From the NCBI RefSeq assembly GCF_011801145.1, contig NZ_CP046172.1, positions 372,001-436,000 of the forward strand: a stretch of 64,000 nucleotides of DNA, read 5' to 3'. This DNA is from Nocardia arthritidis. GTDB lineage: Bacteria; Actinomycetota; Actinomycetes; Mycobacteriales; Mycobacteriaceae. Below the pieces are notes generated by a model that saw only the letters and a list, made by a program, of their open reading frames with translations, was not told the origin of the DNA and made no database searches. Both the position numbers and the translations under genes were made by a program. How positions within the stretch are numbered: the stretch's first letter is position 1; the number at the start of each line of letters is the position of its first letter. Of this stretch, positions 56,295-63,322 are shown one piece after another.

Positions 56295-56344
56295 GATCGC
56301 CGGGTACCTGGGCTCCGGCATGCGGAAACAGGTACCCGGCGATC
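56295..56344 (+). other. perfect hairpin between dppA and dppB
   Basis: A 16-bp perfect inverted repeat GATCGCCGGGTACCTG (56295-56310) / CAGGTACCCGGCGATC (56329-56344) with an 18-nt loop, in the 113-nt gap between dppA and dppB. No U-run follows, so it is more likely an RNA processing or stability element than a full stop. Confidence 0.8.
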
Positions 56345-56388
56345 ACTGCGGCACGAGCCGGAACCACCGCTGAACCCGCGGAGGAAAG

Positions 56389-57315
56389 ATGGCCTGGTAT
56401 ATCCTGCGGCGCCTGCTTCAAATGATCCCGGTATTTATCGGGGCGACGCTGCTTATCTACGCAATGGTATTTCTGATTCCCGGCGACCCGATCAGGGCGC
56501 TGGCAGGCGACAAACCGATGTCGCCGATCGTCGAGGCGCAGTTGCGCGCCCGATACCACTTGGACAAGCCGTTCTTGATGCAGTACCTGCTGTATCTGAA
56601 GGGCATTGTGACCTTCGATTTCGGTACCTCGTTCTCCGGGCGGCCGGTGCGCGACGAACTCGCGCGGGCCTTCCCGATCACCATCCGGCTGGCCTTCATG
56701 GCGGTATGCATCGAGGGCATCTTCGGTGTGGCCTTCGGCCTCGTCGCGGGGCTGCGCAAGGGCAAACTGTTCGACTCGACCATGCTGGTGGTCAGCCTGG
56801 TCATCATCGCGGTGCCGATCTTCGTGCTCGGCTACCTCGCCCAGTACTTCCTCGGAGTCAAATGGGGGATCGCACCGGTCACGGTGACCGGTAAGGCATC
56901 GTTCCAGGAATTGCTGTTACCCGCCTTCGTCCTCGGATCGCTGTCGTTCGCCTATGTGCTGCGGCTGACCAGGAATTCGGTGGCGGAGAACCAATCCGCG
57001 GACTATGTGCGGACCGCGACGGCCAAGGGCTTGGGCCGCAGGCGCGTCGTCACCGTGCATATCCTGCGTAATTCCATGATTCCGGTGCTCACCTTCCTCG
57101 GCGCCGATCTCGGCGCGCTGATGGGCGGTGCGATCGTCACCGAAGGCATCTTCAATATTCCCGGCGTTGGCGGGACGCTGTATCAGGCGATCACGCGCGG
57201 TGAACCACCTACGGTGGTGTCGTTCGTAACCGTCCTGATCGTGATCTTCCTGGTGTCCAACCTGATCATCGATCTGCTCTACGCCGCACTCGATCCGAGG
57301 ATTCGCTATGCCTGA
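56389..57315 (+). CDS. dppB: peptide ABC transporter permease
   Basis: A 308-aa permease with about six membrane helices. N-terminal WYILRRLLQMIPVFIGATLL is typical of DppB, and the EAA-type loop reads RTATAKGLGRRRVVTVHILR. ATG 56389 has GGAGGAAAG just upstream. It pairs with DppC to form the pore. The next gene overlaps by 8 bp. Confidence 0.94.
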   Translation: MAWYILRRLLQMIPVFIGATLLIYAMVFLIPGDPIRALAGDKPMSPIVEAQLRARYHLDKPFLMQYLLYLKGIVTFDFGTSFSGRPVRDELARAFPITIRLAFMAVCIEGIFGVAFGLVAGLRKGKLFDSTMLVVSLVIIAVPIFVLGYLAQYFLGVKWGIAPVTVTGKASFQELLLPAFVLGSLSFAYVLRLTRNSVAENQSADYVRTATAKGLGRRRVVTVHILRNSMIPVLTFLGADLGALMGGAIVTEGIFNIPGVGGTLYQAITRGEPPTVVSFVTVLIVIFLVSNLIIDLLYAALDPRIRYA

Positions 57316-58255
57316 AGTCAAAGCTCCCCGAGGCAGGCAGGAGTACTACGTCGCACCACCCGACGAGGTGGTGGTGCTGGCCACCGACCAGGTGGACGAA
57401 ACCGGCACGCCGACAAGCATTTGGCGCGACGCCTGGCGGCAGCTGCGGCGCAACCCGATCTTCATCGCCGCCGCACTGTTGATCCTCTTCGTCGCGGTCG
57501 TCGTGCTGTTCCCCCAGCTGTTCACCGATCAGGATCCGCGCTACTGCAACGGCGCGTTCAGCATGGGTCCGGCCGGCGACGGTCATCCGTTCGGCTTCGA
57601 CAAGCAGGGCTGCGACGTCTACGCCAGGACCGTCTACGGCGCCAGGGCGTCGGTGATGTGTGGACTCGGCGCGACGTTCGTCTTCGTCCTGCTCGGCGGC
57701 GTGCTCGGTTCGCTCGCGGGTTTCTATGGGGGACTGCTGGATTCGATCGTGTCCCGGGTGGCGGAGATCTTCTACGCCATCCCGCTGATGCTGGCCGCCA
57801 TCGTGATCATGCAGCTGCTGCAACAGCGTTCGATCTGGACCGTCATCCTGATCCTGGCCGCGTTCACCTGGCCGCAGGCCGCGCGCATCGCGCGCAGCGC
57901 GGTGATCGAGGCGAAGAACAGCGACTACGTCACGGCGGCGAAAGCGTTGGGCGTCAGCAGATTCCGCACCCTGCTGCGGCATGTGCTGCCGAATTCGGCC
58001 GGACCGCTGATCGTGGTCACCACCATCTGGCTCGGCGTCTTCATCGTCACCGAGGCGACGCTGTCCTTCCTCGGTGTCGGCCTGCCGCGCACCATCGTCT
58101 CCTGGGGTTCCGATATCGCCATGGACAAGACGGAAATCCGCACCTCGGCCATTTTGTTCTATCCCGCAACAGCTTTGGCGCTGACGGTGCTCAGCTTCAT
58201 CATGCTCGGTGACGCCGTTCGCGACGCGCTCGACCCGAAGGCGAGGAAGAGGTGA
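57308..58255 (+). CDS. dppC: peptide ABC transporter permease
   Basis: A 315-aa permease with an N-terminal OppC-type segment (WRDAWRQLRRNPIFIAAALL) and the EAA loop (VTAAKALGVSRFRTLLRHVL then PNSAGPLIV). Around 20 extra N-terminal residues precede the first helix. It overlaps dppB by 8 bp and dppD by 4 bp (GTGA), so all are coupled. Confidence 0.94.
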   Translation: MPEVKAPRGRQEYYVAPPDEVVVLATDQVDETGTPTSIWRDAWRQLRRNPIFIAAALLILFVAVVVLFPQLFTDQDPRYCNGAFSMGPAGDGHPFGFDKQGCDVYARTVYGARASVMCGLGATFVFVLLGGVLGSLAGFYGGLLDSIVSRVAEIFYAIPLMLAAIVIMQLLQQRSIWTVILILAAFTWPQAARIARSAVIEAKNSDYVTAAKALGVSRFRTLLRHVLPNSAGPLIVVTTIWLGVFIVTEATLSFLGVGLPRTIVSWGSDIAMDKTEIRTSAILFYPATALALTVLSFIMLGDAVRDALDPKARKR

Positions 58256-59964
58256 CGGCAACGATGACCTCGACGGAACCGCTGCTCGATATCCGCGACC
58301 TGAACGTATGCTTCAGCTCGGAGGGCAAGAAGATTCCGGCGGTGCGCGACGTGAACCTCTCGGTGTATCCGGGACAGACCGTGGCGATCGTCGGTGAATC
58401 CGGATCCGGGAAATCGACTACGGCGCATGCGATCATCGATCTGCTGCCCGGCACCGGCAAGGTGACCTCCGGCGAGATCATGTTCGACGGAAAGAATCTC
58501 GCGGCCGCCTCCAAGAAGGAGGTTGTCGCGGTGCGCGGCAACGGAATCGGGCTCGTCCCGCAGGATCCGATGTCGAACCTGAATCCGGTGTGGAAGATCG
58601 GCTTCCAGATCAAGGAAACCTTGGAGGCCAACGGAATAGCCAAGGGCAAGGCGGCCAAGCAGCGGGCGATCGAACTGCTGCAGGAGGCCGGTATGTCCGA
58701 CGCGGCGCGCCGGGTCAACCAGTATCCGCACGAATTCTCCGGCGGCATGCGGCAACGCGCTTTGATCGCAATGGGTTTGGCGTGCCGCCCGAAACTGCTC
58801 ATCGCCGACGAGCCGACCTCCGCGCTCGACGTCACGGTGCAGCGACAGATCCTCGACCACCTCGACGGCCTCACCAACGATCTCGGCACCGCGGTGCTGC
58901 TGATCACCCACGACCTCGGTCTGGCCGCCGAACGGGCCGAGCACCTGGTTGTGATGTATCGCGGCCGGGTCGTGGAATCCGGTCCGGCACTGCAGATTCT
59001 GCGCGAGCCGCAGCATCTGTACACCAAGAAGCTGGTGAATTCGGCGCCGTCGCTCGCATCGCAGCGGCTGTCCTCCAGCGTCAAGCGGGCCGAGATCCGG
59101 GAGCGGGCCGTGCAGGCCGCCGAGGAGGCGGTGGCCGCCGATGCCGAACTCACCGCCGTGCCGGATGACGTCATGGTCGTGCAGAATCTGACCAAGGTGT
59201 TCCCGATCCGCGGTGGCGCGCCCTGGAAGTCGACGGATTTCGTTGCGGTCGACGATGTTTCGTTCAAACTGGCGCGTGGAACCACCACCGCGATCGTCGG
59301 CGAATCCGGTTCGGGCAAGTCCACCGTCGCGCGGATGGCGCTCGGCCTGCTCGACCCGACATCGGGTTCGGTGACCTTCGACGGCAAAGAGGTCGCCAAG
59401 CTGGACAGCAAGGCCGCGTTCGCGTTCCGGCGCCGGGTGCAGCCGATCTTCCAGGATCCGTACGGTTCGCTCGACCCTATGTACTCGATCTATCGCACGA
59501 TCGAGGAGCCGCTGCGCACCCACCGGATCGGCACCTCGAAGGAGCGCGAGAAGACGGTTCGCGATCTGCTGGACAAGGTTTCGCTGCCATCGTCAGTGAT
59601 GCGCCGCTACCCGAACGAGCTGTCCGGCGGTCAGCGGCAGCGTGTCGCAGTAGCCCGCGCGCTCGCGCTGAATCCGGAGGTGGTGATCTGCGACGAGGCG
59701 GTCTCCGCGCTCGACGTGCTGGTGCAGGCGCAGATCCTGAAGCTGCTCAACGATTTACAGGCCGAACTCGGTTTGTCCTACCTGTTCATCACGCACGATC
59801 TCGCGGTTGTTCGCCAAATAGCCGACGACGTGATCGTCATGCAGAAGGGCAAGGTCGTCGAGACCGCCACCACCGACGAGGTCTTCGACAATCCACAGGA
59901 GGACTACACCAAGCGCCTGCTGGACGCCATCCCCGGCCGCGACCTGCTCACCGGCGCGGTCTGA
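58252..59964 (+). CDS. dppD: peptide ABC transporter ATPase (fused DppD-DppF)
   Basis: A 570-aa protein with two complete ABC ATPase domains in one chain. Each has Walker A (AIVGESGSGKSTTAHAI and AIVGESGSGKSTVARMA) and an LSGGQ-type signature (EFSGGMRQRALIAMG, ELSGGQRQRVAVARAL), with Walker B in LLIADEPTSALDV and VVICDEAVSALDV. So one gene does the work of dppD and dppF. GTG 58252 or ATG 58264 could start it. A terminator follows. Confidence 0.94.
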   Translation: MTATMTSTEPLLDIRDLNVCFSSEGKKIPAVRDVNLSVYPGQTVAIVGESGSGKSTTAHAIIDLLPGTGKVTSGEIMFDGKNLAAASKKEVVAVRGNGIGLVPQDPMSNLNPVWKIGFQIKETLEANGIAKGKAAKQRAIELLQEAGMSDAARRVNQYPHEFSGGMRQRALIAMGLACRPKLLIADEPTSALDVTVQRQILDHLDGLTNDLGTAVLLITHDLGLAAERAEHLVVMYRGRVVESGPALQILREPQHLYTKKLVNSAPSLASQRLSSSVKRAEIRERAVQAAEEAVAADAELTAVPDDVMVVQNLTKVFPIRGGAPWKSTDFVAVDDVSFKLARGTTTAIVGESGSGKSTVARMALGLLDPTSGSVTFDGKEVAKLDSKAAFAFRRRVQPIFQDPYGSLDPMYSIYRTIEEPLRTHRIGTSKEREKTVRDLLDKVSLPSSVMRRYPNELSGGQRQRVAVARALALNPEVVICDEAVSALDVLVQAQILKLLNDLQAELGLSYLFITHDLAVVRQIADDVIVMQKGKVVETATTDEVFDNPQEDYTKRLLDAIPGRDLLTGAV

Positions 59965-59972
59965 GCGACGGC

Positions 59973-60015
59973 GCGCTCGTCCGAGACTGCGGCACAAGGA
60001 GTTTCGGACGAGCGC
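59973..60015 (+). terminator. dpp operon terminator
   Basis: A 12-bp perfect stem GCGCTCGTCCGA / TCGGACGAGCGC, extended by four weaker pairs, starting 8 nt after the dppD stop. No U-run; could act with Rho or as a 3' stabiliser. Confidence 0.65.
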
Positions 60016-60264
60016 GGATGCTCGTCGGGTCCCCCGGACAGCGGGTTGTCACGGGTGCCTCCGCATTCGCTTCGGCCATGCGTCTGTGGACGACTTCGTC
60101 GACGCCCCGGCGGTCGATTCACCGTCGGCAACGAGGTGCGGGCCGATGGCGCGGCACCGATTCGGCGCTTCGGTGACGATCGGCCTGCCGGAAACCGTGC
60201 CGCTGAACGCCGTCCGGAACCCGTGGCGCACGTCACCGGAGGTGTCGCCAGTAGCCTCGTTCCC

Positions 60265-61011
60265 GTGACCGATCCGCTACAGCCCCTCGTCGACCTGCCC
60301 GGCGTCCGGGACGCCGCCGACCGGGCCCGCGACGCGCTCGCCAAGGTGCATCGGCACAAGGCGAACCGGCGCGGCTGGCCGACCACCGCCGCCGAGGCCG
60401 CCGTCCGGGCGGCCCGCTCGTCGGCCGCCATCGATGGCGGCAGCACCGAGCTGCCCGCGGACGGCCGGGTCGCGGATCCGATCCTGGCGGGCGCGCTGCG
60501 GGTCGGCCAGGCGCTGGACGGCGACGCACTGCGCAATCTGGTCGGCACCTGGCAGCGGGCGCCGCTCCAGGCGCTTGCCCGGCTGCATCTGCTCGCCGCG
60601 GCCGATATGGTGCCCGATGCGGAGCTGCTCGGCAGGCCACGCGCCGACCCCGGCGTCGCCGAACGCCTCGACCTGTTGACGCAGACGGTGCTCGGCTCCG
60701 CCGCACCCGCACCGGTGCTCGCCGCGGTGGTGCACGGGGAGCTGTTGGCGCTGCGGCCGTTCGGCACCGCCGACGGAATCGTCGCCCGCGCGGCCTCGCG
60801 ACTCGTCGCGGTGTCCAGCGGGCTGGACCCGCACAGCCTCGGTGTGCCCGAAGTGTTCTGGCTGCGGCGCAGGCAGGCGTATCTGGACGCGGCCGCGGCA
60901 TTCGGCACCGGTGATCCGGATGCGGTCGGCGGCTGGGTGATCCTCTGCTGCGGCGCCTTCGAAGACGGCGCCAGGGAGGCGACCTCGATCGCGGCCGCGG
61001 CCTCCGCCTGA
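60265..61011 (+). CDS. Fic-like fold protein with degenerate active site (Rv3662c-type)
   Basis: A 248-aa protein in the Rv3662c position. The C-terminal part resembles a Fic domain, but the HPFxxGNGRxxR motif reads RPFGTADGIVARAASR, so the catalytic His and the Asn and first Arg are missing. The N-terminal RSSAAIDGGSTELP resembles the Fic inhibitory-helix region. It is therefore unlikely to transfer AMP. GTG 60265 is used; the 249-nt stretch before it has no clear gene. Function unknown. Convergent with the Ms1-like RNA. Confidence 0.65.
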   Translation: MTDPLQPLVDLPGVRDAADRARDALAKVHRHKANRRGWPTTAAEAAVRAARSSAAIDGGSTELPADGRVADPILAGALRVGQALDGDALRNLVGTWQRAPLQALARLHLLAAADMVPDAELLGRPRADPGVAERLDLLTQTVLGSAAPAPVLAAVVHGELLALRPFGTADGIVARAASRLVAVSSGLDPHSLGVPEVFWLRRRQAYLDAAAAFGTGDPDAVGGWVILCCGAFEDGAREATSIAAAASA

Positions 61012-61024
61012 GACCCCCGGACAT

Positions 61025-61321
61025 ATCAAAGCGGGCGGCGTTGTCTTTCGACCTCACCGCCCGCTAGCACGGGCCACCGGGTTACCAAGCGTGCTAGGTG
61101 GGTTGTGTTCCGCGGCCTCGGCGATGATGCGGACTCCGCCGGTTCATCCCCGCAACCTGTGCGAGGCCCTCGCCGTCGAAAACCCGAATCTCGCAGGCCC
61201 ACAACGCTTCTGCCCTTGTCGCGGCGCGCTCCGCGTGGGTGCCTGGTGCCCGTGCTGGGAAGGGTGGGTTGGGAGGCTGAACCTTCTCTTCCGGTCTCGC
61301 CTTGGCCTTCCGTCCTTCCTT
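61025..61321 (-). ncRNA. Ms1/MTS2823-like 6S-like RNA
   Basis: In mycobacteria the abundant about 300-nt Ms1/MTS2823 RNA lies between the Rv3661 and Rv3662c genes on the Rv3661 strand. The same slot here has a strong minus-strand promoter and, 295 nt later, a terminator hairpin (AGCGGGCGG / CCGCCCGCT, 61030-61065, then TTTGATAT). The ends can pair (GGTAACCAAG near the 5' end, CTTGGTAACC near the 3' end, one mismatch), and AGCACGGGC-ACC pairs with GGTGGCCCGTGCT. Ms1 binds core RNA polymerase; the role here is inferred from position, size and structure. A 116-codon frame across it is chance. Confidence 0.72.
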
Positions 61322-61328
61322 GGTTACC

Positions 61329-61357
61329 TTTGTACTCTGTGACAGCGCTCACATCAA
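61329..61357 (-). promoter_or_regulatory. Ms1-like RNA promoter
   Basis: On the minus strand TTGATG (61352-61357), exactly 17 bp, then TACAAA (61329-61334): close to the housekeeping consensus and one of the best promoters in the window. The start would be near 61321. Confidence 0.7.
61338..61353. promoter_or_regulatory. CRP-like site in the Ms1-like promoter
   Basis: TGTGACAGCGCTCACA matches TGTGA-N6-TCACA perfectly. It lies between the -35 and -10 of the ncRNA promoter and touches the -35, so a bound CRP-like protein should affect initiation. Confidence 0.55.
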
Positions 61358-61515
61358 GACCTGGGAAAACATTCAATTATCGGCGTGTCGATCGGCGTTT
61401 CGTGATTTAATCCCATGTCGTTCGGTCGCGTGTGTTATGTCAGCAAACACCGCGACAACTCTGCTGCCGCACATCCAACAGCGCTTTCGCGTGCCGGTAC
61501 CGAGTTGGTTAAGCC

Positions 61516-62355
61516 TCAGCGGCGTCGGCGCAGCAGCCGGTAGCTGATCGCGCCGGCCAGCACCGCGCTCAACCCGACCACCGCCGTCGCGGCAAGGGTG
61601 GTCGACGACGGCGACTGGAACCGGGCCCACAGCGAAACCGGGTTCGAGAAGGTGAGAATGGGCCAGCCCCGCGCCGTCGCCTCCCGTCGCAGGTTCCGGT
61701 CCGGATTCACCGCCGTCGGATGCCCGACCACCTCCAGCATCGGCAGATCGGTGATCGAATCGGAGTAGGCGTAACACCGCGAAAGGTCGTAACCCTCGGC
61801 GGCGGCGAGCTTTTCGATCGCGGTGACCTTACCCGAGCCGTAGCAGTAGAACTCGACGCCGCCGGTGTAGCGGCCGTCCTCGACCACCATCCTGGTGGCC
61901 GCCGTATGCGAGGCGCCGAGCACATCCGCGATCGGCGCGACGATCTCCTCGCCGGATGCCGAGACGATCACCACATCGTGCCCGCGGATCTTGTGATCGG
62001 CGATGAGATCGGCCGCCTCGGCATAGATCAGCGGGTCGACCAACTCGTGAAGTGTCTCGGCGACAATGGATTTCACCTGCTCGACATCCCAGCCCGCACA
62101 CATGTCCGTGAGGTGGGCGCGCATGCGCTCCATCTGGTCGTGGTCCGCGCCGGAGAGCAGGAACAGGAAGTGCGCGTAGCTGCTCTCCAGCACCGCGCGC
62201 CGGTTGATCAACCCCTGCGCATAGAACGGCTTGCTGAATACAAAGGTGCTCGACTTCGCGATCACCGTCTTGTCGAGGTCGAAAAAGGCCGCGACTCGCC
62301 CCGAGCCCTGGATCCGATTACCCGCGAGCCCTGTCAGATCGCCCTCCGCCGTCAC
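61516..62355 (-). CDS. HAD-IB family phosphatase with C-terminal membrane helix
   Basis: A 279-aa HAD hydrolase, Rv3661-type and related to SerB. The nucleophile motif is AAFFDLDKTVIAKSS, motif II is VVIVSASGEEIVAPIA, and motif III/IV YAYSDSITDLPMLEVVGHP. A cap region precedes them, and a C-terminal membrane helix (LAATAVVGLSAVLAGAISYR) tethers it. GTG 62355 is the likely start; upstream frame runs into the tandem repeats. Substrate is unknown, probably a phosphorylated small molecule or lipid. Confidence 0.9.
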   Translation of the reverse strand: MTAEGDLTGLAGNRIQGSGRVAAFFDLDKTVIAKSSTFVFSKPFYAQGLINRRAVLESSYAHFLFLLSGADHDQMERMRAHLTDMCAGWDVEQVKSIVAETLHELVDPLIYAEAADLIADHKIRGHDVVIVSASGEEIVAPIADVLGASHTAATRMVVEDGRYTGGVEFYCYGSGKVTAIEKLAAAEGYDLSRCYAYSDSITDLPMLEVVGHPTAVNPDRNLRREATARGWPILTFSNPVSLWARFQSPSSTTLAATAVVGLSAVLAGAISYRLLRRRR

Positions 62356-62426
62356 GCGTCCAGGATAGGCGAGCGCCCCGCATCGGGTCCGGCACGGCGA
62401 GGCGACGTCGGGTTTTGTCGACAGTG

Positions 62427-62963
62427 CTGATTCCGCGAATACTTCCCGCAGAAGCTTGGTTCGGAGGGCAAGGCCGAACGCTGTGCGGTGGCGTTGATTC
62501 GGCGAGTGCGTCTCTCGGGAGCTCGGTTCGACGGGCGAGGTCAGACGCGGTGCGGTAGTGCTGATTCGGCGGGTGTTTCGCGTGGGAGTCCGGCTGGGCG
62601 CGGGCTGCGGTCGAGCTGCGTCCGTCAGCGCTGATTCGCCGGATACTTCTCGCTGGATCCGGCTTGGCGGGGCGAGGTCGGCCGCCGTGCGGTGGTGTTG
62701 ATTCGGTGGGTGTCTCGCATGGGGGTCCGTCCCGACGGGATGGTCGGGCTTTGTCCGGCTGCGCACATTGGCCGATTGTTTCGGGCGGGAGTTCGGACCG
62801 GTGGATGGCATCAGACTTCTTCCGGCAGTGCGTATTTGGCGAGTGTCTAGGGGGCTCGATCCGGTATGGGGTTGTTGCTGGAGCGCTTCCGGCGGCGTGC
62901 ATTCCGCGATGGGGGCTCGTGTTGTGGCTCGGTAGTGTGTGGGTCTGCGGAGCGACCTGATCG
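62427..62963. repeat. degenerate 67-bp tandem repeat array
   Basis: About eight units begin with variants of GCTGATTCGGCG at 62427, 62494, 62561, 62631, 62698, 62764, 62830 and 62897, spaced 66-70 bp; a possible ninth starts near 62956. Each continues with TTTCGC, GGGAGTCCGG and a GGTCGG-GTGCGGTGGT segment. Minus-strand shadow frames show repeated NQHHRTA-like peptides because of this. The array fills the gap between the HAD gene and the 6C RNA. Confidence 0.8.
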
Positions 62964-63067
62964 GCGTCGTCGCGCTGCTGCGGGCTTCGTGCCGGAGCGG
63001 GTGTGCCTGGAAGTTTGCCCCGCCCTCGGAGGGCCTGTAGTCGGCCTAAAGTTCCGGCGCGACGGAC

Positions 63068-63098
63068 TTGCGTTGTGGGCGGGGATTGGGTGTAGTAT
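63068..63098 (+). promoter_or_regulatory. 6C RNA promoter
   Basis: TAGTAT (63093-63098) with TTGCGT (63068-63073) 19 bp upstream. The -10 is good, the spacing slightly long. Start near 63105. Confidence 0.55.
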
Positions 63099-63104
63099 TG
63101 CTGG

Positions 63105-63201
63105 CACCTGGACATGGTCCAGGCGCGTTCAGCCCGACCCCCCGGGGCTGAACCCGACGGCCCCAGCCTCCTCCCCCCCCGGCTGGGGCCGTCCTCTATT
63201 T
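63105..63201 (+). ncRNA. 6C small RNA (B11-type)
   Basis: Three successive hairpins: CCTGGAC-ATG-GTCCAGG (63107-63123), GTTCAGCCC / GGGCTGAAC (63127-63153) with six C in the loop, and ACGGCCCCAGCC / GGCTGGGGCCGT (63157-63192) with eight C in the loop, then CCTCTATTTC. Two C-rich loops are the hallmark of the actinobacterial 6C RNA, and mycobacterial B11 lies next to Rv3660c (ssd) on the same strand, as here. In mycobacteria it pairs with G-rich ribosome sites. Length about 97 nt fits. Confidence 0.85.
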
Positions 63202-63243
63202 CGGGACGGCCCGTCTTTTCGGCTGGGTGCCACGGGCCAAAAG

Positions 63244-63270
63244 TTATCCACACCCCGCGAGTTGTCCACA
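63244..63270 (+). promoter_or_regulatory. two DnaA boxes upstream of ssd
   Basis: TTATCCACA (63244-63252) and TTGTCCACA (63262-63270) are both exact DnaA-box consensus forms, in the same orientation with starts 18 bp apart, 53 nt before the ssd ATG. They lie between the 6C terminator and ssd. Confidence 0.65.
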
Positions 63271-63322
63271 CTCGCCGAAGCGGCCCTTCTGCCGCCCGGT
63301 TCGGTCGACAACGCTTGCCTGC

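Noticed and set aside
61026..61376. 116-aa frame over the Ms1-like RNA
   Set aside because: Low-complexity, no ribosome site, and begins upstream of the promoter elements; the ncRNA explains the region better.
63202..63219. Second terminator after 6C (CGGGACGGCCCGTC)
   Set aside because: The palindrome leaves almost no loop, so a stable hairpin is not credible.
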